NCBI RefSeq assembly: GCF_031732815.1
Contig: NZ_JAVMKF010000019.1
Location: forward strand, 1-51,392
Reading direction: 5' to 3'
Source: Accumulibacter sp031732815
GTDB taxonomy: Bacteria > Pseudomonadota > Gammaproteobacteria > Burkholderiales > Rhodocyclaceae
Length of the DNA: 51,392 nt
Each line of letters opens with the position of its first letter. The stretch's first letter is position 1. The notes below the pieces were generated by a model that saw only the letters and a program-made list of their open reading frames with translations, was not told where the DNA came from and ran no database searches. Shown piece after piece: positions 1 to 8,435 of this stretch. The position numbers were made by a program, and so were the translations under genes.

Positions 1-947
1 GGGAAATGCTCGCTCAGGAAGGCGGCTGGCTTGTGCGAGATGTCGAGGTAGACGCAGTCGAGGCCGCGCTTCTTCATTTCGAAGTCGATTGCGCGAGCGA
101 CTACATCGCGCGGTGCCAACTCGGCGCGTTCGTCGTGCCAGGGCATGAAACGGCTGCCGTCGGGCAGCAACAGCAAGCCGCCTTCACCGCGCACCGCTTC
201 CGAAATCAGGAACGATTTTGCTTGCGGATGATAGAGGCAAGTCGGGTGGAACTGGATGAATTCCATGTTCGCCACCCGGCAGCCGGCGCGCCACGCCATG
301 GCGATGCCATCCCCGGTAGAGGTGTCTGGATTCGTCGTGTAGAGGTAAACCTTGCCGGCGCCGCCGGTGGCGATCAGCGTGTGCTGTGCGCCGATCGTCA
401 GGACCTCTCCACTGCGGCTGTCGAGTACGTAGGCGCCGTAGCAGCGATCTTCACTCAGGCCGAGTTTGCCACCGGTGATCAGGTCTATGGCGATGTGGTG
501 CTCGAGCACCGTGATGTTGGCCTCCCGGCGAAGCTGCCCGGTCAGGGTGTTCTGCACGGCCAGGCCGGTGGTATCGGCGACGTGAATAACCCGTCTTGCG
601 CTGTGGCCGCCTTCACGCGTCAGGTGGTAACCCGCTTCATGGCGGGTAAAGGGCACGCCTTGTTCGATCAGCCACTCGACGGCACGACGCCCGTTCTCGA
701 TGACAAAGCGCGTCGCGCGAGCATCGTTCAGGTGGGCACCGGCGGCGATCGTGTCTCGAATGTGCGCTTCGATCGAATCGCGGTTGTCGAGCACAGCGGC
801 AATCCCTCCCTGCGCCCAGCTCGAGGCGCTGTCCTCTACCGTTCGCTTGCTGATCAGCGCTACGCGGTGCGTGTGCGCCAGCCTGAGCGCCGCAGCCTGA
901 CCAGCCAGACCGCTACCTATGATGAGGACATCAAAACAAAGAGCCAT
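1..947 (-). CDS. nadB: L-aspartate oxidase, 5' part (runs off the left edge)
   Basis: This is the N-terminal part (about 315 codons) of L-aspartate oxidase, the FAD enzyme that oxidises L-aspartate to iminoaspartate for NAD synthesis, using oxygen or fumarate as acceptor. The protein begins MALCFDVLIIGSGLAGQAA, with the dinucleotide-binding GxGxxG at about residues 11-16. It continues with SSWAQGGIAAV, the GGHSARRVIH stretch, IATGGAGKVY and the FIQFHPTCLY / EAVRGEGG segments typical of the NadB/SdhA/FrdA flavoprotein family. The GGHSARRVIH stretch and the absence of a FrdA-type covalent-flavin His motif near the N-terminus favour NadB over FrdA, which is encoded separately in this window at 27085-28872. 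The start is the only ATG before the flavin motif. The stop lies outside the window. Confidence 0.93.
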   Translation of the reverse strand, partial: MALCFDVLIIGSGLAGQAAALRLAHTHRVALISKRTVEDSASSWAQGGIAAVLDNRDSIEAHIRDTIAAGAHLNDARATRFVIENGRRAVEWLIEQGVPFTRHEAGYHLTREGGHSARRVIHVADTTGLAVQNTLTGQLRREANITVLEHHIAIDLITGGKLGLSEDRCYGAYVLDSRSGEVLTIGAQHTLIATGGAGKVYLYTTNPDTSTGDGIAMAWRAGCRVANMEFIQFHPTCLYHPQAKSFLISEAVRGEGGLLLLPDGSRFMPWHDERAELAPRDVVARAIDFEMKKRGLDCVYLDISHKPAAFLSEHF

Positions 948-976
948 GGTGAAGGACCCGCCTGCCAGGGGCTGCC

Positions 977-1005
977 ACTATAGCACGCGTATGGCGAGGT
1001 GGTAA
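977..1005 (-). promoter_or_regulatory. Candidate sigma-70 promoter of nadB
   Basis: Read on the minus strand, TTACCA (1005-1000) and TATAGT (982-977) are separated by 17 bases. The -10 lies about 30 bases upstream of the nadB ATG. The -35 matches only four of six consensus positions, so this is a plausible but unproven promoter. Confidence 0.4.
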
Positions 1006-1299
1006 GGCGGAGGCAAAGTGGCTCACCGCAAGGAGGACGGTCGTGTCAGGTGAGCGACTCCGGCACCGACAGCCGACGTGTACTCTTGCAGCCGAGGCGC
1101 AAGGCAGCGATGCGCATCAAGCCCATTCCAGGCAAAGCGCTTTCGCGACACAGCCCGATCTCGTCCGTCGCCATCAGTGCTGATCTTTCACTCTCCGGGG
1201 AACTGCTTGAGGATAGTCACTGCCGCAGGAGTGGCGACCGCTTCAAGTGCTGCTGTGTCGGTCTACCGGATGCTTGGCTACCCGTGCGAACCGACCGCG

Positions 1300-1500
1300 G
1301 GATGGCGTGGCGCATGTGGGTGCCAAGCTGGAACGCTGGCGCAGGGACTGGTCAGGCGGGGCGAGCTGGTCGACGGAAAGCTGCCGCGCGTCCTGCCGGT
1401 CGTACTCCACAACGGACTGCCGGCGTGCTCTGCGTCGACCGGCGTGAGCGACTTCTTTGTCCCGCCGTCGCCGGTCCTGGCCGACCATCTCACAGGAGCG
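1300..1500 (+). pseudogene. Remnant of an Rpn-family (PD-(D/E)XK, transposase_31/YhgA-like) gene
   Basis: In one plus-strand frame the sequence reads QGLVRRGELVDGKLPRVLPV followed by VLHNG and, slightly later, STGVSDFFVPP. This is very close to the conserved core of Rpn/YhgA-like proteins (…LIRRGEL…LPPVLPIVLYNG…W.A.TDV.DL…P). Those proteins carry a PD-(D/E)XK nuclease fold and are often mislabelled as transposases. No PD-(D/E)XK catalytic block is visible upstream and the frame stops at 1548, so only a fragment of roughly 65 recognisable residues survives. The identification rests on my recall of the family motif. Confidence 0.5.
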
Positions 1501-1791
1501 GCTTGGCGGGCGAAACCGCGCGGGCTGTCCGGGCCTCGAGATGGCTGATCCCCCGGCCGGTCAACCCCGATTCGTGGGCAGCAACGAGAGAAGCGCTGTC
1601 GCCTCTGGGCATGCAGCGCCGGATCGCGAGCAAGTGGGCGGCAGCGCCGAAGCTCGGATGCGGGGGGCGCCGAACGGTGATCGATGACCGGTTCGCTTCG
1701 ACCAGCCAGTTGACGGTCGTGCGCCCGTTCGCTGGGCGCCGCTCTGCACGAGGCTGAGCACTTCTGCTCGGCATGGTAGAATGCTCTCACC

Positions 1792-1992
1792 ATGGAACTC
1801 TTGATCAATGGCGAACGCCGCCAGTTCCCTGCTTTGCTGACGGTCGCCGAACTCGTCGAGGCGCTGCACCACACCGGCAAGCGGATCGCCGTCGAGCGCA
1901 ACGGTGAGATCGTCGCGCGCGGGCGTCATGCCGACACGGTGTTGAGTGACGGCGACCAGATCGAGATCGTCGTCGCCGTCGGCGGCGGTTGA
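1792..1992 (+). CDS. thiS: Sulfur carrier protein ThiS
   Basis: A 66-residue ubiquitin-fold sulfur carrier for thiamine thiazole synthesis. Its C-terminal Gly-Gly is adenylated and converted to a thiocarboxylate that donates sulfur to ThiG. It starts MELLINGERRQFPALLTVAE and ends VVAVGGG, with the diagnostic C-terminal GG immediately before the stop. The length is normal for ThiS (64-70 aa). It lies 25 bases upstream of thiG in the same direction, the usual thiS-thiG pairing. No thiF, thiO or thiE is present in this window. No strong Shine-Dalgarno sequence precedes the ATG. Confidence 0.95.
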   Translation: MELLINGERRQFPALLTVAELVEALHHTGKRIAVERNGEIVARGRHADTVLSDGDQIEIVVAVGGG

Positions 1993-2017
1993 GCCACCAC
2001 GCAAACGATAGGCACGC

Positions 2018-2812
2018 ATGCCAGATTCTGCTCATAGCCTGACCGTAGCCGGTAAGACCTACCGCTCGCGCCTGTTGGTGGGTACGGGCAAGTACAAGGA
2101 CTTCGCCGAAACCCGGGCGGCGATCGACGCCTCCGGTGCAGAAATCGTCACGGTTGCCATTCGGCGAACCAACATCGGCCAGAACGCCGACCAGCCCAAC
2201 CTGCTCGATGTGCTGCCGCCGACGCAGTTCACGATTCTGCCGAACACCGCCGGCTGCTACACGGCGAGCGAGGCAGTACGTACGCTGCGCCTGGCTCGCG
2301 AGCTGCTGGACGGGCATGCGCTGTGCAAGCTGGAGGTGCTGGGCGACCCCGAGAGTCTCTTTCCCAACATGCCGGAAACGCTTGCCGCGGCGCGAACGCT
2401 GGTCGCGGAAGGCTTTCAGGTGATGGTCTACTGCTCTGACGATCCGATTCAGGCAAAGATACTTGAAGAGATCGGCTGTGTCGCGGTGATGCCGCTGGCG
2501 TCGTTGATCGGCTCCGGGATGGGCATCGTCAATCCGTGGAATCTGCGCTTGATCATTGACCAGGCGGCGGTTCCGGTGCTCGTCGATGCCGGCGTCGGTA
2601 CGGCTTCCGATGCGGCGATTGCGATGGAACTCGGGTGTGACGGCGTCTTGATGAACACGGCCATCGCCCACGCCGGCAATCCTGTGCTGATGGCTGGTGC
2701 GATGAAGAAGGCGGTGGAAGCCGGGCGCGAAGCCTTTCTTGCTGGTCGCATGCCGCGCAAGTATTACTCGGCGGATCCCTCGTCGCCGGCGAGTGGGCTG
2801 ATCGGCTCGTAG
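2018..2812 (+). CDS. thiG: Thiazole synthase ThiG
   Basis: A 264-residue TIM-barrel enzyme that condenses 1-deoxyxylulose-5-phosphate, ThiS thiocarboxylate and dehydroglycine into the thiazole phosphate moiety of thiamine. Recognisable blocks are RLLVGTGKYKDF near the N-terminus, KLEVLGDP with the Schiff-base lysine (about residue 106), CVAVMPLASLIGSGMGI, VPVLVDAGVGTASDAAIAME and GVLMNTAIAHAGNP. It ends with the usual ASSP…G(L)-type tail. The length is typical of the family (about 255-270). It follows thiS and precedes trmB by 17 bases, so the three are probably one transcript. Confidence 0.97.
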   Translation: MPDSAHSLTVAGKTYRSRLLVGTGKYKDFAETRAAIDASGAEIVTVAIRRTNIGQNADQPNLLDVLPPTQFTILPNTAGCYTASEAVRTLRLARELLDGHALCKLEVLGDPESLFPNMPETLAAARTLVAEGFQVMVYCSDDPIQAKILEEIGCVAVMPLASLIGSGMGIVNPWNLRLIIDQAAVPVLVDAGVGTASDAAIAMELGCDGVLMNTAIAHAGNPVLMAGAMKKAVEAGREAFLAGRMPRKYYSADPSSPASGLIGS

Positions 2813-2829
2813 TCTGCAGGCAGGAAGAC

Positions 2830-3549
2830 GTGGCACTCGGCACGGCAGGCCGCAACGAACCTATACGAAGCTTCGTTCTCCGGCAGGGCCGCGTGTCGAA
2901 CGCGCAGCGGCGCTACTACGACGAGATGATGGCCAAGGTTGGCGTTCCCTATTGTCCAGCGCCAGTCGATTTTGACCGGCTGTTTGGTCGTCGGGCGCCG
3001 CGCATTCTCGAGATCGGCTTCGGCATGGGTGAGACCTCGGCGCTGATCGCGGGTCGCCACCCGGAAAACGACTACCTCGGCGTCGAGGTCCATACACCCG
3101 GTGTCGGCAGCCTGTGCAAGCTGATTGCCGAGAACGGGCTGCACAATCTGCGCATCGTCCAACATGACGCGCTCGAGGTGCTGCGCGACATGATCGCACC
3201 GGCATCGCTCGCGGGTGTGCATATCTTCTTTCCCGACCCGTGGCCGAAGAAGCGGCACCACAAGCGCCGCCTCCTACAGCCGCCCTTTGTTGCCTTGCTT
3301 GCTCGCCGCCTGCAGGCCGGTGCTTACGTGCACTGCGCGACCGACTGGGAGGACTATGCGCAGCAGATGCTGGCCGTGCTTTCGGCCGAGCCGCAGTTGG
3401 AGAATGCGGCGGCGGATTTCGCGCCGCGCCCGTCAGACCGTCCGAGCACGCGCTTCGAGCAACGTGGCCAGCGGCTGGGACATGGTGTGCGGGATCTGAT
3501 TTTCCTGCGCCGTGGCGCGCTGTCGGGCACGCTTCACAGCGACGCCTGA
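2830..3549 (+). CDS. trmB: tRNA (guanine-N7-)-methyltransferase
   Basis: A 239-residue SAM-dependent enzyme that makes m7G46 in the variable loop of tRNAs. The SAM-binding region reads LEIGFGMGETSALIA, followed by NDYLGVEVHTPGVGSL. The TrmB signature HIFFPDPWPKKRHHKRRL lies near residue 135-150, and a C-terminal PSTRFEQRGQRLGHGVRDL block completes the fold. The chosen start is GTG at 2830, preceded by AGGAAG. Initiation there gives a short N-terminal extension before the conserved SFVLRQGRVS. It is the third gene of a thiS-thiG-trmB string, an order seen in other Rhodocyclales. Confidence 0.95.
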   Translation: MALGTAGRNEPIRSFVLRQGRVSNAQRRYYDEMMAKVGVPYCPAPVDFDRLFGRRAPRILEIGFGMGETSALIAGRHPENDYLGVEVHTPGVGSLCKLIAENGLHNLRIVQHDALEVLRDMIAPASLAGVHIFFPDPWPKKRHHKRRLLQPPFVALLARRLQAGAYVHCATDWEDYAQQMLAVLSAEPQLENAAADFAPRPSDRPSTRFEQRGQRLGHGVRDLIFLRRGALSGTLHSDA

Positions 3550-3586
3550 GGAGCCGGGTGGCTCTGAGCAGACGAACGGATATCTG

Positions 3587-4786
3587 ATGGGTGAACGGTG
3601 GACCGTGGCCCGACCGAGCGGGCTGTCGCGCCGGCTGACAGGCTGGCTGTGGGCGGCGTGCTATTGGCTGATCCTGGCGACAGCGACGCAGGCAGCAACG
3701 CCTGACCCGACGACTTTTGGCCTGGCCGTCGAGCGGGGGGACCGGCGTACGGTCGAACGCTGGCTTGACGAAGGACTGGATCCGGAGTTCGAAGCGGCGC
3801 AGATCGGTAGCGGCCTGCTGGTTGCCGCCTGGTACGGCCGGATCGAGATGCTCGCCTTGTTTGTCGAGCGTGGTGCTGATGTGCGGCGCAGCAATCGCAA
3901 CGGCGAGCAGGCGCTGCAGCTTGCCGCCTGGAACGGGCACCGGGCAGCTGTCGAGTGGTTGCTGGCGCACGCTGCGCCGCTCGATCGCGCGGGCAACGAG
4001 TGGAGCGCATTGCATTACGCAGTGTTCAACGGTCATCAGCACATCGTCGACGACCTCCTGGCGCGAGGCGCCAAGGTCAACGCGCGCGCGCCGAACGGTT
4101 CGACGCCGCTGATGATGGCGGCGCGCGAAGGACGTGAGGAACTTGCCAAGCGCCTGCTCGAAGCCGGCGCTGACAGCCGCCTGGAAAGCGACTGGGGTGA
4201 TTCGGCGCTGACCATGGCGATGCGCTATGGACATTATCGCCTGGCGAAGATGATCAGTTCGCCGGAGGACTTTGCCATTGCCGTCAAGTCGCCGCCCGAG
4301 GCCTTTGGCGAAGCGAGCCGCTCGCTGGCCGCGCCAAGCGAGATCGATGATCTCCTGGCGCAGATTCGCAGCGCCGAGGCAGCCGGTCGGTCGAGTGGCG
4401 AACTGCGCAAGAAGTTGCTGGCGACGGTCGGTGCCTGGCGCAGTGCGGGTACGCCAGCGCCGCGGCCGGCAGCGCGCTCGGGCGCACCGCGCGCCATGGT
4501 GATCACTGCGCGGCGCAGCCAGCCGGGAGGCGAGCGGGCGCAGTTGATCTTCGACGATCCGGTGTCGCCGCGCACCGCCGGGGTGGGGCGCGATGCTGCG
4601 TCGCTTCCTGCGCCCAGCGTGGCGGTTCCGGCAAGCGCGGCGGGCGGAGCAGGCAGGGCGGGTGTTGGCCAGAACGTCGCCGTCGCCGACCTGCTGCGCC
4701 AGATTCGTCTTGCCGAGGCACAAGGGAAGCCGAGCGACGCCCTCAGGGAGCAGTTCTACCGGGCGGTCGATGCGCTGCCGCGCTAG
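3587..4786 (+). CDS. Exported ankyrin-repeat protein with duplicated C-terminal helical motif
   Basis: A 399-residue protein. The N-terminus (MGERWTVARPSGLSRRLTGW, then a hydrophobic run to ATATQAA) looks like a signal peptide with predicted cleavage after the AxA near residue 37, so the protein should act in the periplasm. Residues about 45-245 form five to six ankyrin repeats (for example GEQALQLAAWNGHRAAVEWLL, spread over 33-residue units, and GSTPLMMAAREGREELAKRL). The rest is a low-complexity Ala/Pro/Arg linker flanked by two copies of a roughly 28-residue motif, LLAQIRSAEAAGRSSGELRK and LLRQIRLAEAQGKPSDALRE. I do not know the function; ankyrin repeats bind proteins. The ATG at 3587 was preferred because it places the signal peptide at the N-terminus. 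Its stop overlaps the stop of the convergent gene by four bases. Confidence 0.8.
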   Translation: MGERWTVARPSGLSRRLTGWLWAACYWLILATATQAATPDPTTFGLAVERGDRRTVERWLDEGLDPEFEAAQIGSGLLVAAWYGRIEMLALFVERGADVRRSNRNGEQALQLAAWNGHRAAVEWLLAHAAPLDRAGNEWSALHYAVFNGHQHIVDDLLARGAKVNARAPNGSTPLMMAAREGREELAKRLLEAGADSRLESDWGDSALTMAMRYGHYRLAKMISSPEDFAIAVKSPPEAFGEASRSLAAPSEIDDLLAQIRSAEAAGRSSGELRKKLLATVGAWRSAGTPAPRPAARSGAPRAMVITARRSQPGGERAQLIFDDPVSPRTAGVGRDAASLPAPSVAVPASAAGGAGRAGVGQNVAVADLLRQIRLAEAQGKPSDALREQFYRAVDALPR

Positions 4787-5682
4787 TTCGAGCCGATGTC
4801 TCCCGCCGGTGGCGGTTGATCCGGCAGGCGCGCGATACGCTCTATCCACGGTTCGAGCCGTTGTCCGACGGCGAGTTGCACCTCGTAGCGCGGCGCCGGT
4901 CGATGCGGTTTTCCCTGCGGCGTGCTGCTCAGCTCGTCAAGTATTGCCCGCTGGGTGTACGGCACGTGGATTTCCTCGATGGCGATCTCGCTCAGCCGGC
5001 CGGCCAGTGTCCATTGACCGTCACGCAAGCGCTCGGCCGGGCGCACCGTGCCGCGCAGGATGAGGAAACGGTTGCGTTCTGGGTAGCGCTGGCGCAGTGT
5101 CGCTGCGTCGCTTCCTGCGTCGATCGCGAACAGGCGGGTGTGCTCTGCCTCTTCCTGCACGACAAAAGCGCGCGCTGCCTTGGCCCCTTCGGCGAATTCA
5201 CGGTTGCCGCGGTTGGCCGCGGCCGCCGCGGCGTGCCGGTCGGCGTTGTCGCGCGCCTGTTGCAGCGCGCGCTGCCACGCGGGACCGGCGAGTTCGAAGA
5301 CGATCAGGGCAGGGCGCGACAGTTGGCGCAGGAAAGCTTGTCGCGCTTCCGCCGTCGCTGCGCCCTTGCGCGTGTCGAAGCCGAGATCGCTCATGCGCTT
5401 TTCGTCGAGCCAGTCGGGTTGGCGTTCGTAGCGCGCATAAGCGATGTTGTGCGGCGAGTCGCCGTCCAGCGCAACGCGCCATTCAAGGCGCAAGGCGAGT
5501 CCGCTGTTGGCGCGCCGACTGCCACCAGCGTAAGGCAGGGCGAGTTCGCGCTCGCTGAGGAGCAGGCGGCTTTCAGGTTCGCCGATACGGTTGAGCGCCG
5601 CCCCGGACAGCACAATGGCATTGGTCAGCACGATCACGCCAAGGCCGGTGAGCAGCCAGCGCTGCTGGCCGAGCACGTTCAT
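4783..5682 (-). CDS. DUF4824-like (GDYXXLXY-type) membrane-anchored protein
   Basis: A 299-residue protein with one N-terminal membrane segment (RWLLTGLGVIVLTNAIVLSG) and a soluble, presumably periplasmic, remainder. Motifs such as SRLLLSERELALPY, NSGLALRLEWRV and WLDEKRMSDLGFD match what I remember of DUF4824, a family without known function; I hold the family name loosely. Its ATG overlaps the TGA of the upstream DUF2157 gene (ATGA), implying translational coupling, and the two families commonly travel as a pair. A longer in-frame extension to 5793 would run deep into the upstream gene and is unlikely. The protein ends in a Pro-rich tail. Confidence 0.7.
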   Translation of the reverse strand: MNVLGQQRWLLTGLGVIVLTNAIVLSGAALNRIGEPESRLLLSERELALPYAGGSRRANSGLALRLEWRVALDGDSPHNIAYARYERQPDWLDEKRMSDLGFDTRKGAATAEARQAFLRQLSRPALIVFELAGPAWQRALQQARDNADRHAAAAAANRGNREFAEGAKAARAFVVQEEAEHTRLFAIDAGSDAATLRQRYPERNRFLILRGTVRPAERLRDGQWTLAGRLSEIAIEEIHVPYTQRAILDELSSTPQGKPHRPAPRYEVQLAVGQRLEPWIERIARLPDQPPPAGDIGSN

Positions 5683-6704
5683 CGCGTGGCTTGGCCGGGA
5701 GACCGGCGCAGGCGCTTGAGGACGAGCAGGACGAGCAGCGCGATAAGTCCGAGGACAAGAAAGAACAGATACTTGGGCATGACTTCCCACCACCAGTCGA
5801 AAAATTTCGTATACAGGAAGATGATGAAGAAGGTGGTTCCGGTGTTGACCGTCTCCGGCCAGTCACGCCGTACGCCAAAGTAGACGGCGAGCCCGCTGGT
5901 GATGAAGCCGAGCACCTGATAGCCGCCTTCGATCAGATCAGGCGGCAAATCGAGATAGCTCCCATACCCCCAGTGGCCGAGCACGAGCATCGGGACGAAG
6001 GCGGTCAACAGACCGAAAACGCGGTACGTTGCGGCAAAACCCGGATAAGGTTGGTGCCAACCGACGGCAGCCAGGGCGAGGAGCAGCGCAGCGGCGGGGA
6101 AAAAGTTCTCCGGTCGCTCGCCGACATGCAACCAGTAGATTCCGCCCCATGTGCCAACGCGGGCGGCGACGAAGCCGATCAGGCAGAGAATTCCGGTGAC
6201 CAGCAACAGGCGCTGGTCGCCCGAATAGGCGAAGAGCAGGGCGAGGGCTGCCCACGGCAGCAGGGCCTTGTCGGTCGGTGCGACATTCAGGAGGCTGCCG
6301 ATCATCGCGAGATTGAGGACGAAACAGGTGAAGGCGACGAGCGCCGCGAGCTTGCTGAAATAACCGGTTGTATCGCGCTGTTGCAGCCAGTTCGTCAGGC
6401 CGCAAGTGGCGAGCGCCGCGGTGATCAGGATGCTCACCTGGGCGACCTCGGGAAAGTATCCCCAGAACTGGTAGAAGAGGAAGAAGACGCTGGCGGCCAA
6501 TGCCAGGGCGCCCAGCAAGGATGCCACACGCATGCCGAGCGACAATCGCCTGGCGCGCCGCGTCGGGTCGATCGCGAAATCGCGCACATAGCTCGCCAGC
6601 AGGCTGGTGTGATGGGCGGCAATCGCCTGTTGCTGGCTGCTGTCCAGCGTCAGTACGCCTTCGTTCTGCAGGCGCGCCAGCAGGTTCAAGGTCGGAGGGC
6701 TCAT
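5679..6704 (-). CDS. DUF2157 domain polytopic membrane protein
   Basis: A 341-residue protein starting MSPPTLNLLARLQNEGVLT. The cytoplasmic N-terminal part (about 75 residues) is followed by some nine to ten hydrophobic segments, beginning at SLLGALALAASVFFLFYQFW and ending in a Leu/Val-rich helix before a basic tail (LKRLRRSPGQATR). The N-terminal helical region plus multiple membrane spans is the DUF2157 architecture; no biochemical role is established. An alternative in-frame ATG at 6734 adds ten residues, and neither start has a clear Shine-Dalgarno. It is the first gene of a two-gene unit with the DUF4824-like protein and is divergent from the patatin gene. Confidence 0.8.
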   Translation of the reverse strand: MSPPTLNLLARLQNEGVLTLDSSQQQAIAAHHTSLLASYVRDFAIDPTRRARRLSLGMRVASLLGALALAASVFFLFYQFWGYFPEVAQVSILITAALATCGLTNWLQQRDTTGYFSKLAALVAFTCFVLNLAMIGSLLNVAPTDKALLPWAALALLFAYSGDQRLLLVTGILCLIGFVAARVGTWGGIYWLHVGERPENFFPAAALLLALAAVGWHQPYPGFAATYRVFGLLTAFVPMLVLGHWGYGSYLDLPPDLIEGGYQVLGFITSGLAVYFGVRRDWPETVNTGTTFFIIFLYTKFFDWWWEVMPKYLFFLVLGLIALLVLLVLKRLRRSPGQATR

Positions 6705-6955
6705 GGGGTTCGCGCCGGATGAATCGTCGCGCATGCATTATGCCGCGTTTCACCGCGCCGGGTGTATCGTGTGCGGTGGGTTGTCCTGCTTGTGGAGCTT
6801 GCTCGCCATGCGTATTCGTTTGCTCATGGGTTCGCCCGTCGGCGGCGGGTTGGGCCCGTTGCCTGCCCCGTCCGTCTGTCTTGACTGCCCGCACTTGCCT
6901 GGTCAGGTGGCCGGTGGGAAGGGGCCTGCCGACTGCGCGCGGTGAGTATCGCGAG

Positions 6956-8188
6956 ATGAGCCTGGTCACCTTGATTCATGCCGGTATGCAAACGCGCGAG
7001 CGGCCGAGTGTGGCGCTTGTGCTGATGGGGGGTGGAGCGCGTACGGCGTATCAGGTTGGCGTTCTGCGTGCGCTGGCAGACGTTCTGCGCGCGTCGCCCG
7101 ACGGTCCGAGCGGTCGGGGGGAGCGCGGGGTGTGCGCTTCCTTTCCTTTCCAGGTTCTGATCGGCACGTCGGCCGGGGCGATCAACGCAGCCTTTCTGGC
7201 TGGGCGGGCGGCCGCCGGTCTGGCCGCTTTCGATGAACTGGCCGCTTTCTGGAGCTGCCTGCGCTCGACCAGCGTTTACCGTCTGTCGGTACCCGCCTGG
7301 GCGCGCATCCATCGCTTTGCCGCGATCGTCAGCCTGTCGCGCCACATCCAGACGCACGGGGCAATGCTCGACAGTACGCCGCTGCGCGAAATGCTGCACG
7401 CCGGCATTCGCCTTGACGGCATCGAGCACGCACTGCGTACGCGGGCGATCGACGCGCTGGCGGTGACCGCGTCAAGCTATTCGAGCGGTGTGCACTGGAC
7501 CTTCTGCCAGATGGCGCGCCGGGACCTCTTCCAGCCCTGGGCACATCCCGGGCGGCGGGCCGAGTTTCAGCCGCTGACCATCGAGCACCTGATCGCTTCG
7601 AGCGCGATCCCCTTCCTTTTTCCGTCGGCGGTGCTGTCGGTGGATGGACGCGAGGAGCATTTTGGCGACGGGGCCATGCGCCAGATCGCCCCGCTGTCGC
7701 CGGCGTGGCATCTGGGCGCCAGCCGGGTACTCGTCGTCGGCGTTGGGCAGCCCGAGAACTGGGAGTTGCCCGCCGACCCGGGAGCACCAGCGCGGCGGGG
7801 TCCGACCTTGGGTAGCATGGCCGGACACGTCATGGCGAGCGTCTTTCACGACACGCTGCAGGCGGACATCGAACAGACGCTGCGTGTAGCAGAGACGATC
7901 AGCCGTCTGCCGGCCGAAGCTGCTGCGGCGATGGCCTATCGACCGCTGGATGTTCTCTCGATTGCGCCGAGTTGCTCGCTCGACGCGCTGGCGCAGGAGC
8001 ATACGAGTGAGTTGCCGCTTGCCATTCGGCGAGCCCTGGCGGCGCTCGGCGTGCTCAAGGGAAGCGGCGGAACACTGGCGAGTTACCTGTTGTTCGAGCC
8101 GGGTTTCGTTCGCGCACTGATCGCCCTTGGTGAAAGCGACGCGCTCGCCCGGCGCAGCGAGTTGCGGCAACTGCTACTCGGCGATTAG
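6956..8188 (+). CDS. Patatin-like phospholipase family protein
   Basis: A 410-residue patatin-fold lipid acyl hydrolase. The oxyanion-hole motif is LVLMGGGARTAYQVGVLRAL (start of the domain, about residue 23). The nucleophile elbow GTSAGAINAAF supplies the serine (G-x-S-x-G), and the catalytic Asp lies in FGDGAMRQIAPLSPA (the DGA/G motif). All three elements are intact, so it should be an active serine esterase/phospholipase with a Ser-Asp dyad. No signal peptide is seen, which implies cytoplasmic or membrane-peripheral action. The start at 6956 was chosen because the open frame upstream of it is non-conserved Arg/Pro-rich sequence; an ATG at 6986 is an alternative. No partner gene is apparent. 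Confidence 0.88.
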   Translation: MSLVTLIHAGMQTRERPSVALVLMGGGARTAYQVGVLRALADVLRASPDGPSGRGERGVCASFPFQVLIGTSAGAINAAFLAGRAAAGLAAFDELAAFWSCLRSTSVYRLSVPAWARIHRFAAIVSLSRHIQTHGAMLDSTPLREMLHAGIRLDGIEHALRTRAIDALAVTASSYSSGVHWTFCQMARRDLFQPWAHPGRRAEFQPLTIEHLIASSAIPFLFPSAVLSVDGREEHFGDGAMRQIAPLSPAWHLGASRVLVVGVGQPENWELPADPGAPARRGPTLGSMAGHVMASVFHDTLQADIEQTLRVAETISRLPAEAAAAMAYRPLDVLSIAPSCSLDALAQEHTSELPLAIRRALAALGVLKGSGGTLASYLLFEPGFVRALIALGESDALARRSELRQLLLGD

Positions 8189-8435
8189 TCGGCGAGTCCT
8201 GCCAGGGTTGCAAGCTGCGCTCCGCGGTCGGTCGCCTTGCCGTTGAGCGGGTGGGCCGCCGATCCGGGTGTCGACTTTTCTTACACCGGCTGCCGCTTCG
8301 ACCAGGAACAGTGCGACAAATACCTGAGCGATTTGCTAAAGTTTTGGCGGGCATGGAACGTGCTTCAAAGCGCTTGCACCAGTGTTTTGGCTGAGCGTGT
8401 CCACTGAAAACTAAATGAAGAGGACGGAGGAGACT

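Larger units (their letters stand above)
948..1791. other. Gene-poor 0.84 kb stretch between nadB and thiS
   Basis: No intact gene is convincing here. Several open frames exist on both strands, as expected for G+C-rich DNA, but their products are Arg/Ala/Pro/Ser-rich and show no domain. The exception is a short segment resembling an Rpn-family nuclease, annotated separately. The bases just before thiS contain TAGAAT at 1777-1782, a possible -10 element only ten bases from the thiS ATG. Confidence 0.5.

Noticed and set aside
999..1757. Plus-strand open frame of 252 codons between nadB and thiS
   Set aside because: No Shine-Dalgarno, no domain and low-complexity composition; the Rpn-like motif lies in a different frame.
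2861..4849. Minus-strand open frame of 662 codons
   Set aside because: It is antisense to trmB and the ankyrin gene, its product is Arg/Ala/Pro-rich with no domain, and it arises from G+C-rich third-position bias.
8340..8370. Possible sigma-54 promoter (TGGAACGTGCTTCA) before the PEP-CTERM gene
   Set aside because: The -12 GC is missing and the spacing is off by one from TGGCAC-N5-TTGC, so it does not meet the consensus.
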